DNA from: CBDFHB01 sp965250115
GTDB taxonomy: Bacteria; Acidobacteriota; Vicinamibacteria; Marinacidobacterales; SMYC01
Assembly: GCA_965250115.1 (NCBI GenBank)
Contig: CBDFNJ010000002.1
Span: forward strand, 1,178,001 to 1,242,000
Direction of reading: 5' to 3'
DNA length: 64,000 nt
Part shown: positions 18,685 to 27,995 of the stretch, in pieces
Layout: each line of letters starts with the position of its first letter
How positions within the stretch are numbered: position 1 is the first letter of the stretch
The notes under the pieces: generated by a model
Told to the model about the DNA's origin: nothing
Database searches by the model: none
Seen by the model: the letters and a program-made list of their open reading frames with translations, nothing else
Translations under genes and position numbers: made by a program

Positions 18685-19232
18685 AGTTCGTCGATCGCAG
18701 CGAGATCCTCGACTACGTGACCTATGGTGAGCAGCGCCAGGAGATTCTCGACGACGTTCTCCGGCAGAAGCAACCCCGGCGAATCCACGTCGGATCCTGG
18801 CTGACGTTTCTCTTCGAAAATCACGATACGGTTCGATTCCAGATTCAAGAAATGATTCGGGTCGAGCAGATGGTGAAAGAGGCCGATATCGAGCACGAGA
18901 TCGATACCTACAACGAGCTCCTCGGATCCGAGGGGCAGCTCGGCGCGACGCTCCTCATCGAGATCGATGATGTCGAAAAGCGCCAGGAGTTGCTGACACG
19001 CTGGACGGACCTGCCTGCGCACCTTTATGTAGAGCTCGAGGACGGAGAAAGGGTCTATGCGGGATATGATAACCGCCAGGTCGGCGAAGAACGCCTCTCT
19101 TCGGTCCAGTACCTGGCGTTCGATACGAAGGGGCGCGTGCCGGTGGCCATCGGCGCCGACCACGAGTCTCTGACTGAAGAAACGGAACTGACCGAGGAGC
19201 AGCGCGAAGCATTGCGTGCGGACTTGGAGTAG
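18681..19232 (+). CDS. DUF3501 family protein
   Basis: 183 residues from GTG 18681, overlapping the upstream stop as GTGA. The sequence DYVTYGEQRQEILDDVLRQK, then RRIHVGSWLTFLFENHDTV, RFQIQEMIRVEQM and a late VQYLAFDT are the conserved blocks of DUF3501. Function is unknown. The strict coupling to the Fe-S oxidoreductase and rubrerythrin suggests a part in peroxide or oxygen defence. It is rich in acidic residues and has no membrane segment. Confidence 0.85.
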   Translation: MKFVDRSEILDYVTYGEQRQEILDDVLRQKQPRRIHVGSWLTFLFENHDTVRFQIQEMIRVEQMVKEADIEHEIDTYNELLGSEGQLGATLLIEIDDVEKRQELLTRWTDLPAHLYVELEDGERVYAGYDNRQVGEERLSSVQYLAFDTKGRVPVAIGADHESLTEETELTEEQREALRADLE

Positions 19233-19241
19233 GAGGGATTC

Positions 19242-19973
19242 ATGAAACGCCTCTTTTTCTGCATTTTGTTTTTTTTGTTGTCCACTGGCGCGGTCTTCGC
19301 CGCACAGTCGGACGAAAAGGCCGTCGCCGTCGCCGACGAGGTTATGGAGGCTCTCGGAGGTCAGAGCGCTTGGGACAATACCCGTTGTCTCACCTGGAGC
19401 TTCTTCGGCCGACGCACCCACGTCTGGGATAAATTCACCGGGGATCTGCGCTACGAGAACGAGGATACGCTGGTCCTGATGAACTTGAACACGAAGAAAG
19501 GCCGGGCCTGGAAGAACGGCGAGGAGGTGAGTGACCCGGCCGCGCTCGAGGAGGCTCTCTACTCCGCCGAAAGCAGATGGATCAACGATTCGTATTGGGT
19601 CTTCATGCCCTATAAGTTGAAGGATCCAGGAGTCACTCTGAAGTATCTCGGTATAGGTACGACCGAAGCTGGCGACGAGGCCGACGTGCTCGAGCTCACC
19701 TTCGAGGGTGTGGGGCGAACGCCCGAGAACAAGTACGAAGTCTTCGTCGATGCGGAGAGCCGTCTCGTAACTCAATGGAACTATTACCCCAAAGCCTCGG
19801 ATCCCGAGCCCCGTTTCAAGGTTCCGTGGCTAGACTGGACTAGAAAGGGGCAGATCCTGCTTTCCGCGAACCGCGGAGAGCGCAAGCACGAGAACGTCGC
19901 GGTGCTCGAGGGCGTTCCCGAATCCGTGTTCCAGAGCCCGGACCCCGTGCAACCAATGTCCTACGCGCGGTAG
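19242..19973 (+). CDS. exported protein of unknown function, LolA-like fold suspected
   Basis: 243 residues with a clear signal peptide (MKRLFFCILFFLLSTGAVFA) and AGGAGGG before the ATG. The mature part starts with a helix (DEVMEALGGQSAWDNTRCLT) and then a run of strand-like segments (WSFFGRRTHVWDKFTGDLRY, VLELTFEGVGRTPENKYEVF, RLVTQWNYYPK). This is the arrangement of periplasmic LolA/outer-membrane-lipoprotein-sorting-like proteins such as DUF6503, but the match is not strong. It begins 10 bp after DUF3501 and could be read through from that operon, although its own function looks unrelated. Confidence 0.65.
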   Translation: MKRLFFCILFFLLSTGAVFAAQSDEKAVAVADEVMEALGGQSAWDNTRCLTWSFFGRRTHVWDKFTGDLRYENEDTLVLMNLNTKKGRAWKNGEEVSDPAALEEALYSAESRWINDSYWVFMPYKLKDPGVTLKYLGIGTTEAGDEADVLELTFEGVGRTPENKYEVFVDAESRLVTQWNYYPKASDPEPRFKVPWLDWTRKGQILLSANRGERKHENVAVLEGVPESVFQSPDPVQPMSYAR

Positions 19974-20025
19974 GCGCCTGCGCGACCGGGAGTACAATGG
20001 CGCGCGGCATCGACGGAGGTGGACC

Positions 20026-20919
20026 ATGAAAGCCCTTAGCTGGAGCATTTTGTCGTTGTTGGTCGTGGGATGGATGGCGCAGGCGACGCTCGCCGGGGAG
20101 GACGCGGACTACGTCGAGAGCATCGAGAGCTGGCGCGCCGAGCGCGAAACGGGTCTAAAGAAAGATAGCAGCTGGCTGACCGTAGCCGGCCTGTACTGGC
20201 TTCGCGACGGCGAGAACTGGGCCGGCACCGATCCTACGAACGATTTCGTCTTGCCGAAGGGGACCACGCCGGGGGTTGCCGGTGTCTTCGAGTTTCATGG
20301 GCGTGAGACGACGTTCCGGGCCCAGGACGGCGTTTCCGTCACTCAGGACGGCAAGCCCATAGAGACGGTCAAGCTCGAGATGGGCGAGAAGCACGCCATT
20401 CGAGTGAACGAGCTGACCCTGTGGGTACATTACAGCGGGGACAGGCTGGCGATCCGGATACGTGACTTAAACAGTCCGATCCGCAAGAACTTCGCGGGGC
20501 TCGAATGGTTTCCCGTGAACGAGACATATCGAGTCACGGCGAAATTCGTTCCACACGACGCTCCGCGAGAGATCGAAATGCTGAACATCCTCGGTGACGT
20601 GGAAAGGTTCGAGACCCGGGGTTACGTATACTTCGAGTTGGACGGAGAGAGCATCCGAATGGAGCCGGTCTTACGCCAGGATGGTGGATTGCGGTTCGTC
20701 TTTCGGGACGGGACAAGCGGGGCCGAGTCCTATCCGGCGGCGCGATTCCTGAGCGCCGACTCTCCCGCGGACGGCAAGGTGGTCATCGACTTCAATCGAG
20801 CCTACAATCCCCCTTGCGCATTCAACCCCTACACTACCTGCCCGATGCCCACGAAGGACAATCGACTCAAGGTGCGTATCGAGGCGGGCGAGAAGAACTA
20901 CAAGCAAGGGCACCCGTGA
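20026..20919 (+). CDS. exported DUF1684 family protein
   Basis: 297 residues with an N-terminal signal peptide and GGAGGTGG before the ATG. Family hallmarks are WRAERETGLKKDSSWLTVAG, LYWLRDGENWAGTDPTND, then FAGLEWFPVNETYRVTAKFV, VYFELDGESIRMEPV and the late FNRAYNPPCAFNPYTTCPMP. DUF1684 proteins are about 200-300 residues and of unknown role. The two C-terminal Cys residues in the P-P-C-A-F-N-P-Y-T-T-C-P signature are kept. Intact and probably periplasmic. Confidence 0.9.
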   Translation: MKALSWSILSLLVVGWMAQATLAGEDADYVESIESWRAERETGLKKDSSWLTVAGLYWLRDGENWAGTDPTNDFVLPKGTTPGVAGVFEFHGRETTFRAQDGVSVTQDGKPIETVKLEMGEKHAIRVNELTLWVHYSGDRLAIRIRDLNSPIRKNFAGLEWFPVNETYRVTAKFVPHDAPREIEMLNILGDVERFETRGYVYFELDGESIRMEPVLRQDGGLRFVFRDGTSGAESYPAARFLSADSPADGKVVIDFNRAYNPPCAFNPYTTCPMPTKDNRLKVRIEAGEKNYKQGHP

Positions 20920-20923
20920 GGCT

Positions 20924-20950
20924 GGGCTAAACCTGTAGATCCTTTAGCCC
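20924..20950 (+). terminator. hairpin after the DUF1684 gene (weak terminator)
   Basis: GGGCTAAA (20924-20931) pairs perfectly with TTTAGCCC (20943-20950) around an 11-base loop, five bases after the stop codon. No T-run follows, so termination efficiency is doubtful. It may protect the transcript end instead. Confidence 0.4.
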
Positions 20951-21109
20951 GTAAGCGTTGCGGCGCTAAGAAGCCCGATGGCGCGGCACAAGCGACGCTC
21001 CAACCTGGCCCGTCATTAATATGATATACGAGATAAACGGGGGGTTTTGCCTAAAAGGCTGATACTATCGTCCACGGGGGGCTGCGTGCCCTCGAGGGCC
21101 TGGATCGGG

Positions 21110-24013
21110 ATGGAAAGAAAACGGCTCGGCCTCTATCAGCTCGAGCGTCTGCTCGGACGAGGCGGTATGGGCTCGGTGTACCTCGCCCATGACCCGCGCT
21201 TGTCCCGAAGCGTGGCGCTCAAGGTGCTGTCAGTGGAGCTCGCGCGCGAGCCGGGCTTCAAAGAACGCTTCCTTGCCGAGGCCCGAGCCTGCTCCCGTTT
21301 GAATCACCCGAGCATCACGACTATCCACGAGATAGGCGAAGCGGATGGGGTACGTTTCATTGCCTTCGAGCACGTCGAAGGTGAAACCCTCGAATCGCTG
21401 ATTGCAAGAACTGGCCCTCTCGCGCTTCCGGTGATCCGCCGGCTCGTGGGCCGAGTTGCTGATGCCCTGTCGCATGCCCACGAGCGGGGCATCATTCATC
21501 GCGATCTCAAGCCCGCGAACGTGATGGTCACGACCTCCGGCGTTCCCAAAATTCTGGACTTCGGACTTGCCAAACGACTACCCGACTTTATAGGGCCGGA
21601 AAGTGAGACCCTCGCGCGCCTGACGCAGGCCGGGATGATCGTCGGAACCATCGCCTACATGTCGCCCGAGCAGGCGCTGGGACACCCGGTAGACTCGCGG
21701 GCGGATGTTTTCGCGTTCGGGTCGCTCCTGTACGAGATGCTCACGGGCAAACGTGCATTCACCGGGGCGACACCGACGCAGGTGCTGGACCGGCTCCTTC
21801 ACGCCGCGCCGACCCCGATACGCCAGTTGAGGCCGGACGCTCCCGAGGACCTCGTTCGCGTGGTCGATCGGTGCCTCGAGAAGAGTCCCAACCAACGTTC
21901 TGCCACCATCGCGGCCGCATGTCGCGCGATGGACGCGGGTGAAGTGGCCCAGGCTCCCGACCGGCGACCCAAACGGACCCGTTGGCTCACGGCGGCCGCG
22001 GCCCTCGGTCTCGGCCTCCTAGCAGCGTTATTCGTCGTCAGCGACAGACAAGCGCCGCCGATCGAGCCCGGCGATGCGATTGCGGTCATGTACTTCGAGA
22101 ACCTCACGGATCCAAGCGATTCCGATCGGCTCGCGCGCATGCTGACGCAGCTCCTGACGAGCGAGCTCTCCGCCACCCCCGAGCTCCACGTCACCAGCCG
22201 GCAACGTTTACACGACGTCGCCCGCCTGGTCCGTCCTGGCGATACCAGCGTAGACGGCGTGGTGGCTTCCGAGGTGGCCGAGGCCGCCGGTATTCGGACC
22301 ATGATCGTCGGGCAGGTTGCCGAGGCGGGGGCGCGAATCCTCGCCAGCGTGGAGCTGGTCGACGTCGGGTCCGGAAGGTCCCTCGCATCGAGACGTGCCC
22401 AGGCTCCGAACGTTGAAGACGTGTTCGCTCTCGCGACTTCTCTCGGTGACCAGATCCGCGCCGAGCTGGCCCAAGAGGCTGGGCCGAGCGATGGGACCCC
22501 TCCACGCGCGCGCGAGCCGACCGATTCCGTCGAGGCGTATCGACGCTACGTAGCGGGCGAAACCGAGCTGACCTCCGGTGAGCTGGGCGCCGCAGTGGAA
22601 GAATTCCAGGAGGCGGTGCGCATCGATCCCGAGTTTGCGGTGGCACAGTTTCGTTTGAGCGTGGCGGCCCGTTGGCTCTCCGACGCTCCTTTGGCCCACC
22701 AGGCGGCTCGGCGTGCCGCTGCGATCGCGGACCAGGCGCCCGCCCATCTCCGCGACGTCATTCGCGCGAACGCGCTGTACCAGGACGGGGCGTTCTCCCA
22801 GGCGATACCTTTGCTCGAGGCGACGCTCGAGCAAGATCCCGATCAGAAGGTAGCCCTCTACACTCTAGGCCAGATCTACATGCACTCTCTGAGGGACGGC
22901 AACCCGGCGCGCGAGCGCGAGCTCCACGAGCATCTGTTGGAGCTCGATCCGGACTTTCACCAAGTCTACGACCGGATCGTGCTCAGCGACGTGTTTCAGG
23001 GAGACTTCGTCACGGCCCGAGCACGGCTTTCGGGCTGGGACGCCAAGTTTCCGGACGAGGTCGAAGGACTACGCTCGATTCTCGCCACGTTCGAAGGGCA
23101 GCCGGAAGAGGCACTCGGTTTCGGTCAGACGTTCTCGTGGATCGAAGGGCCGCTGTTCCAGGCTTCAGCCGCGATGATGGCTTCTCGGTGGGATATCGCC
23201 CGACGACTGGTCGACCAGGATGTAGAGGCGTGGCGCTCGGATCAGCTCAGAGCATGGGCGCTCCGCAACCGAGCCGTTCTTCACACCTACGTCGGCGAGT
23301 TCGACGAAGCGACCGACTATTATCGGCAGGCGGGTGGGGTGAGCGGGTTTCGTACCCACGAGGGCCCGGCGGCTGGTGTGCCGGCGAGCTCGCTGCAGCT
23401 TCTGGCAGAGTTGATGGAGCTGTCGGGTGAGATCGGCGCGGCTCGGCAGGAGGTCGGCAAGGCGCTCACCATGCAACCCGAGAGCTGGCGGGGACTCTAC
23501 TACGCCGGACGCCTGGCTTTGGCGGACGACGACCCCGACGCGGCCGAGTCCTACGCGGAGGCCCTGGGGCGGCTCCCGGCTGTAGCCGGCGAAACGGCCG
23601 CGCGAACGTATCTGGCCGCGCTTCGAGGCGAGATCGCTCTCGTTGCGGGGGAGACCTTGCAGGCGCTCGAGTATTTCGAAGCCGCGGCCGCCATGCCTCT
23701 CATGCTCGACTGGGCCTCGACTTGCTCGAGCGCGGGCGCGCCCGTGCGCGACGGGCTCGCTCGGACCTACCTCGCGCTCGGGCGCGACGAACGGGCCGCG
23801 GACGTGCTTGAGGAGCTTCTCGTGAGCGGTCCCGAGCGTATCGACCATCCCGTCATCTACGCCCGTACGCTTCACCGTCTCGGCGTCTTGAACCTCGAAG
23901 GCGGCCGAGAGCGCGAGGGGCGACGGCTGCTCGAGCGACTCCTGTCGCTGTGGGGTGAAGCGGATTGGGACATCGACATCGTCGAGGATGCGCGGAATCG
24001 TCTCTCCTCGTAA
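21110..24013 (+). CDS. Ser/Thr protein kinase with TolB-like and TPR regions
   Basis: 967 residues from ATG 21110; a TTG 63 bases upstream is in frame but adds an unlikely leader. Kinase motifs are complete: glycine loop GRGGMGSVYLAHD, VALKVL (Lys38), HRDLKPANVM (Asp132), DFGLAKRLPD (Asp150), GTIAYMSPEQALG and the later DSRADVFAFGSLLYEMLTGK. One membrane helix near residues 290-310 (WLTAAAALGLGLLAALFVV) separates it from a periplasmic part. That part begins with a TolB-N-like segment (IAVMYFENLTDPSDSDRLAR) and continues with many TPR-type helices, such as AVEEFQEAVRIDPEFAVAQF. This architecture is common in Acidobacteriota and Myxococcota. Signal and substrates are unknown. It converges on the DUF5916 gene. 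Confidence 0.93.
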   Translation: MERKRLGLYQLERLLGRGGMGSVYLAHDPRLSRSVALKVLSVELAREPGFKERFLAEARACSRLNHPSITTIHEIGEADGVRFIAFEHVEGETLESLIARTGPLALPVIRRLVGRVADALSHAHERGIIHRDLKPANVMVTTSGVPKILDFGLAKRLPDFIGPESETLARLTQAGMIVGTIAYMSPEQALGHPVDSRADVFAFGSLLYEMLTGKRAFTGATPTQVLDRLLHAAPTPIRQLRPDAPEDLVRVVDRCLEKSPNQRSATIAAACRAMDAGEVAQAPDRRPKRTRWLTAAAALGLGLLAALFVVSDRQAPPIEPGDAIAVMYFENLTDPSDSDRLARMLTQLLTSELSATPELHVTSRQRLHDVARLVRPGDTSVDGVVASEVAEAAGIRTMIVGQVAEAGARILASVELVDVGSGRSLASRRAQAPNVEDVFALATSLGDQIRAELAQEAGPSDGTPPRAREPTDSVEAYRRYVAGETELTSGELGAAVEEFQEAVRIDPEFAVAQFRLSVAARWLSDAPLAHQAARRAAAIADQAPAHLRDVIRANALYQDGAFSQAIPLLEATLEQDPDQKVALYTLGQIYMHSLRDGNPARERELHEHLLELDPDFHQVYDRIVLSDVFQGDFVTARARLSGWDAKFPDEVEGLRSILATFEGQPEEALGFGQTFSWIEGPLFQASAAMMASRWDIARRLVDQDVEAWRSDQLRAWALRNRAVLHTYVGEFDEATDYYRQAGGVSGFRTHEGPAAGVPASSLQLLAELMELSGEIGAARQEVGKALTMQPESWRGLYYAGRLALADDDPDAAESYAEALGRLPAVAGETAARTYLAALRGEIALVAGETLQALEYFEAAAAMPLMLDWASTCSSAGAPVRDGLARTYLALGRDERAADVLEELLVSGPERIDHPVIYARTLHRLGVLNLEGGREREGRRLLERLLSLWGEADWDIDIVEDARNRLSS

Positions 24014-24053
24014 CCGATTCACTCTGGCGCCTTTCGAGCCGCGCGCGTGACTC

Positions 24054-26342
24054 CTAGAAGCGGAACGAGTACTGGACCTTCGCGGACAGCTTGCTGTCTT
24101 GTGCTCTGAATCGAAGATCGTCGCCCTCTTCATGGATCCAGCCTTGGTGGAACGAGACGAACACCTCATTGCCAGGCTGCAAGGTCCAGCGGACGCGGCT
24201 CTGCCAGCCCAGGTTTTTGGACCGGTTGTCGTACTGAATGAGGTTGAAAAACGACAACCTTGGGGACGCGCTGTAATTTATGTTGGACGTCACGATTCTG
24301 GCAGTGAAATCGCCTTCCGGCAACCGAGCGAATGTCTGGTTGATTCTCAAACTCATCGTGAGCCTCGGGGGAAGCTTGTAGGTGAATGAGATCGAAACCT
24401 CGTCGGCGCTCCCCGACCAGTAGTTGCCCCAGCCCACGTTGAGACTTCCCGAGAATCGGCGTCTTGCTGCGGTAGAGAATACGCTCCTGAAGCGCGTGAA
24501 CCGGTACTCGCCCGGCGGCAGGACGACGCCTGGTGAGATTTCGAACGGCTCGAAGAGTCGCTCGTAAGTGGGATTGATGTCGAGCCCCGCGTGGAGATTG
24601 TCTCCGGAATTGAAGTGCCAATCGAGCGGCGTGACATACAGATCCCAGCTCTCGACTTGGTTGTTTTCCAGTCGCGTGAAACGTGTGTAGACCACGTCGT
24701 GAAACATCTGCTGAATATTGAGAAAGTTGGTCGGGCGAGGGTTGTAGCTCCCTGCGACCCGGAGCAGCTGGACGTTGTCTCGCTGCACGAAACCGAGTGA
24801 AGGGTCGAAATTCGCCTGAATCTCCCGAAACACCACCTGGGCGTCGACCAGGTCGTTGGGATACCGCGTGGAGAAGCCGTACGACCAGTCCTGGCCGGAA
24901 CGACCGGCTTTCACGCTCCTGACGGCGTAGGCGTTCACGTCGAGGTTGCGGGACGCGCCCAGAAAGCGGGATGTTGTCAGCCGGAGGTCGGCGCCATACG
25001 TCTCGCCCGACTGCCCGGAGGCAGGATCGCCGCCCGTGAAAATGATACCCGCGTAGGACTGCTGGAACAGGTTCTGCTTGATGCGTCCGACGAAGAGGGT
25101 TTTCTCCTCGACGACGTCCTCTAGGTCGCCCGTGCGCACGGCCATCACGCCCACTTCGGTCCGGCCAACTCTACCCGTCAGCTTGGCGCCCGCATCGATG
25201 GGTACTTCCTCCCCTTCCAACAGGCCGATGCGGCGGCTGAAGAACGGATACACGTCCGCTCCGGCGGAAGGAATGCCACCGGGTGTGCCCGGGCCGGTGC
25301 TGGCGAAGCTAAAGACGCCCGCGTCCTCCAGAAAGAACGCCCGTTTCTCCGGAAAAAAAAGAGAGAAACGCTGAAGGTTGACCTGGCGCGCGTCGACCTC
25401 GGTTTCGCCGAAATCCGTGTTGAAAGTGCCGGTCAGCTTCAGGCTGGGTGTCAGGCTGTAAGACAGGTCGAGGCCCGGCTTGCCCTTGAAATCATCTTCT
25501 CCTGTGTCGCCGAAATGAAGCGCGTTCCCGGCAACAAAGGGAATCAGTTCGAGACCGATGCCCTGGGTTAGCCCTTCGAGATTCGTGATCTCGCCGGCCT
25601 CCGATACTTGCAGGAACTCTGTTTCCAGACGAGCGCCCGACCAGCGAACGTCCTCCAACTTTCGATAAATGTTGCGGGAGAAGTTGAATCCCCACACGGT
25701 CCGACCGGCGGGAAAGTTCAGGCTCTTGAAGGGAATCGCAAACTCGGCAAACCAGCCCCGCTCCGTGCGTCTCGTGCGCACGTGCCAAATGGTATCCCAA
25801 TCCGTGTTCAGCTCACCATTCGCGAAGGTCAGACCGTCCACGAGGGCGCCTGACGGATTCGTTGCGAAATAGAAGGCGTTCCGCTGGTCGCGGAAGGTGT
25901 CGAGCAGGATCTCGATGCGGTCGTCGGAGCGCAAGGTGGCGTCCCGCGCCATCTGCGTCCCGATGACCCTCCGCGGTTCGGAGTCATAGGCTACCACCCC
26001 GATGTAGAGATTGTCCTGGTCGTAGAGCAGCGTGACCTCGGTTTCTTCTGTGGGAGTCTCGCCGGGCACGGGTTGTCGCTGGATCAAGTTGCCAATCTTT
26101 GGCGCCGAGCTCCAGATCGGCTCGTCCAACACGCCGTCGATGGTGATCGCTTCCGTGGTCGCCGTGACCACGGCTGACCTCGTCCCCGTCTCCAAGGATG
26201 GCGTCTCTTGGGTAGTTGCGGCGTGAGTCCCCGGAACAACGAGGTTTCCGCATAGAAGGGTTGCCGTGAGCACGATCGGGCTCCGGCGACGACTACGCGG
26301 GACGCGAGGATCTACGTTGATCGTCTTGGCGCTACCGTGCAT
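24054..26342 (-). CDS. DUF5916 outer-membrane beta-barrel with CBM9-like N-terminal domain
   Basis: 762 residues from ATG 26342; more distant upstream starts run into the IS256-type element and are not genuine. After a signal-like stretch (SPIVLTATLLCGNLVVPGTH) comes a CBM9/DOMON-like sandwich: ITIDGVLDEPIWSSAPKIGN, LLYDQDNLYIGVVAYDSEP, ILLDTFRDQRNAFYFATNP, WFAEFAIPFKSLNFP. Then the DUF5916 barrel: FSLFFPEKRAFFLEDAGVFS, repeated amphipathic strands, and a final SAKVQYSFRF ending in Phe, as outer-membrane barrels do. The family is widespread in Bacteroidota and Acidobacteriota, without an assigned transport substrate. Intact. Confidence 0.9.
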   Translation of the reverse strand: MHGSAKTINVDPRVPRSRRRSPIVLTATLLCGNLVVPGTHAATTQETPSLETGTRSAVVTATTEAITIDGVLDEPIWSSAPKIGNLIQRQPVPGETPTEETEVTLLYDQDNLYIGVVAYDSEPRRVIGTQMARDATLRSDDRIEILLDTFRDQRNAFYFATNPSGALVDGLTFANGELNTDWDTIWHVRTRRTERGWFAEFAIPFKSLNFPAGRTVWGFNFSRNIYRKLEDVRWSGARLETEFLQVSEAGEITNLEGLTQGIGLELIPFVAGNALHFGDTGEDDFKGKPGLDLSYSLTPSLKLTGTFNTDFGETEVDARQVNLQRFSLFFPEKRAFFLEDAGVFSFASTGPGTPGGIPSAGADVYPFFSRRIGLLEGEEVPIDAGAKLTGRVGRTEVGVMAVRTGDLEDVVEEKTLFVGRIKQNLFQQSYAGIIFTGGDPASGQSGETYGADLRLTTSRFLGASRNLDVNAYAVRSVKAGRSGQDWSYGFSTRYPNDLVDAQVVFREIQANFDPSLGFVQRDNVQLLRVAGSYNPRPTNFLNIQQMFHDVVYTRFTRLENNQVESWDLYVTPLDWHFNSGDNLHAGLDINPTYERLFEPFEISPGVVLPPGEYRFTRFRSVFSTAARRRFSGSLNVGWGNYWSGSADEVSISFTYKLPPRLTMSLRINQTFARLPEGDFTARIVTSNINYSASPRLSFFNLIQYDNRSKNLGWQSRVRWTLQPGNEVFVSFHQGWIHEEGDDLRFRAQDSKLSAKVQYSFRF

Positions 26343-26533
26343 ATGGGTGGACGTACTGCCCCACGTACGGCTGCGCCCCGCACTGTGAGAGCTGAACGAA
26401 TCTCCGCCAATAGTATTCCAAACTGAGGAGGAGAGCCGTACCGGGATCGATAACGGCGGCCAGGCCATCGAGTGACGGGCTCGAAGCATCGACATTCTCG
26501 ATGCGACAAAACCGACAACGGGCGGCAGGTAGG

Positions 26534-27968
26534 GAAAGTGTGCCAATCTTAGTTGGGAATTGAAACGGCTCCAAACCCCGTGGTTTGATGGCGTTGGACA
26601 AAACGAAATCAAGCCGCGAAGAAAGGAGCCGAGATGGGAAGTCTGCTACGTTCGGTCAAGAAACGCAAGAAGTCGCGTCGTTTGGGTGAGGTCGAGATGG
26701 TGAGGCACGAGGATTACGGGGAACTCGCGCTGGACGCCAAGGTAGAGATGATCCGTTCGTTGGTCCCCCTTGGTCTGATGCACGTTCACGAGTTGCTCGA
26801 CGACGAAGTGAAGGCGTTGGCGGGAGAGCGATACTCTCGCAAGGACGAGCTGGAGCGCGGTCGCCGTCACGGAAGCAACCCGGGCACGGTAGGGCTTGGC
26901 GGCCAGCGGGTACCGATCCGTGTGCCACGGGTTCGGAGCATCGAGGGAGGAGAGATTCCGCTTCGCTGCTACGAGGCGGTGAGCCACGGCGGTGAGGTGA
27001 ATGATCTTCTGCTGAAACGAGTTCTCTACGGAATCTCTTGTCGCAACTACGAGGCGGCAGCGGAAGCGATTCCGGGCGCCATCGGGCTGTCGAGCTCAAC
27101 GGTGTCCCGAGGGTTCGTGCAAGCGAGCGCTGCGAAGCTGCGGGAGATGCAGGAACGAGATCTGACCGGCGAGGATGTGGTGGCGCTGTTTCTGGATGGG
27201 AAGACATTCGCCGAGGCAACGATGGTCGTGGCTCTGGGCATCATGCTTTGCGGGGAAAACCGCTTCTTGGGCTTCGTGGAGACGGACACGGAGAACGCGC
27301 AGGTGTTGACGCCGTTCCTGCGTTCACTGCTCGAGCGGGGACTCGATATCTCCCAGGGTCTGCTGGTGATCATCGACGGCGGCAAGGGTCTCCAAGCGGC
27401 AGTCAAGAAGGCATTCCGTAAGCGGGCCCTGATACAACGCTGCCAGTGGCACAAACGTGAAAACGTAGTGAGCTACCTGTCCAAGGGCGAGCAGGCGTCA
27501 TGGCGCAAGCGGCTCCAGTGGGCCTACAACAGGCCGGAGTACGAAGAGGCCCTCACTGCGCTCGAGCAACTCCACGGTGAGTTAGAAGAGCGGAACCAAT
27601 CCGCAGCTGGCAGCCTGGAGGAAGGCCTTGAGGAGACGCTGACGTTGCATCGACTCGGCGTACACGCGGTGCTGGGCCGTTCGTTCAAGACGACGAACTG
27701 CCTTGAGTCCGTCAATGCTCTCGTCGAGGAACGCTGCGCGAAGGTCGACCACTGGAAGAACTCGAGCCAACGCCAGCGCTGGTTGGCAACGGCGCTCGTA
27801 GACATCGAACCGCGCTTGAGGAAGGTGGTGGGCTACCGCCATCTTCCCAAGCTTCGCGAAGCTCTCAAGCGGGAACTGAAGATCGAGGCGAAGACATCAA
27901 CCGTATCGAAGAAGAAGGTCGCTTAAACGTGAGCCGTGGAGAGTTTCAACTAAGAATGGGCTTGACTC
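26534..27968 (+). mobile_element. IS256-type element, copy 1 (intergenic)
   Basis: 1435 bp. Ends read GAAAGTGTGCCAATCTTAGT on the left and, on the complement of the right, GAGTCAAGCCCATTCTTAGT, an imperfect inverted repeat. The 8-bp target duplication CAGGTAGG is seen at 26526-26533 and 27969-27976. Removing the element joins plain non-coding DNA between the DUF5916 gene and the end of the porin-like pseudogene, so no gene was cut. It is almost identical to the copy at 31293. Confidence 0.92.
26634..27926 (+). CDS. IS256-family (mutator-type) transposase, copy 1
   Basis: 430 residues. DDE residues lie in VVALFLDGKTF (Asp), GLLVIIDGGKGLQ (Asp) and TTNCLESVNAL (Glu), with the conserved QRCQWHKRENV that identifies the mutator/IS256 group. 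It starts 100 bp inside the element with AAGGAG before ATG, and is intact. It differs from the second copy at only four residues. Confidence 0.93.
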   Translation: MGSLLRSVKKRKKSRRLGEVEMVRHEDYGELALDAKVEMIRSLVPLGLMHVHELLDDEVKALAGERYSRKDELERGRRHGSNPGTVGLGGQRVPIRVPRVRSIEGGEIPLRCYEAVSHGGEVNDLLLKRVLYGISCRNYEAAAEAIPGAIGLSSSTVSRGFVQASAAKLREMQERDLTGEDVVALFLDGKTFAEATMVVALGIMLCGENRFLGFVETDTENAQVLTPFLRSLLERGLDISQGLLVIIDGGKGLQAAVKKAFRKRALIQRCQWHKRENVVSYLSKGEQASWRKRLQWAYNRPEYEEALTALEQLHGELEERNQSAAGSLEEGLEETLTLHRLGVHAVLGRSFKTTNCLESVNALVEERCAKVDHWKNSSQRQRWLATALVDIEPRLRKVVGYRHLPKLREALKRELKIEAKTSTVSKKKVA

Positions 27969-27995
27969 CAGGTAGGCTTCGCGATCGCCGGCGCT

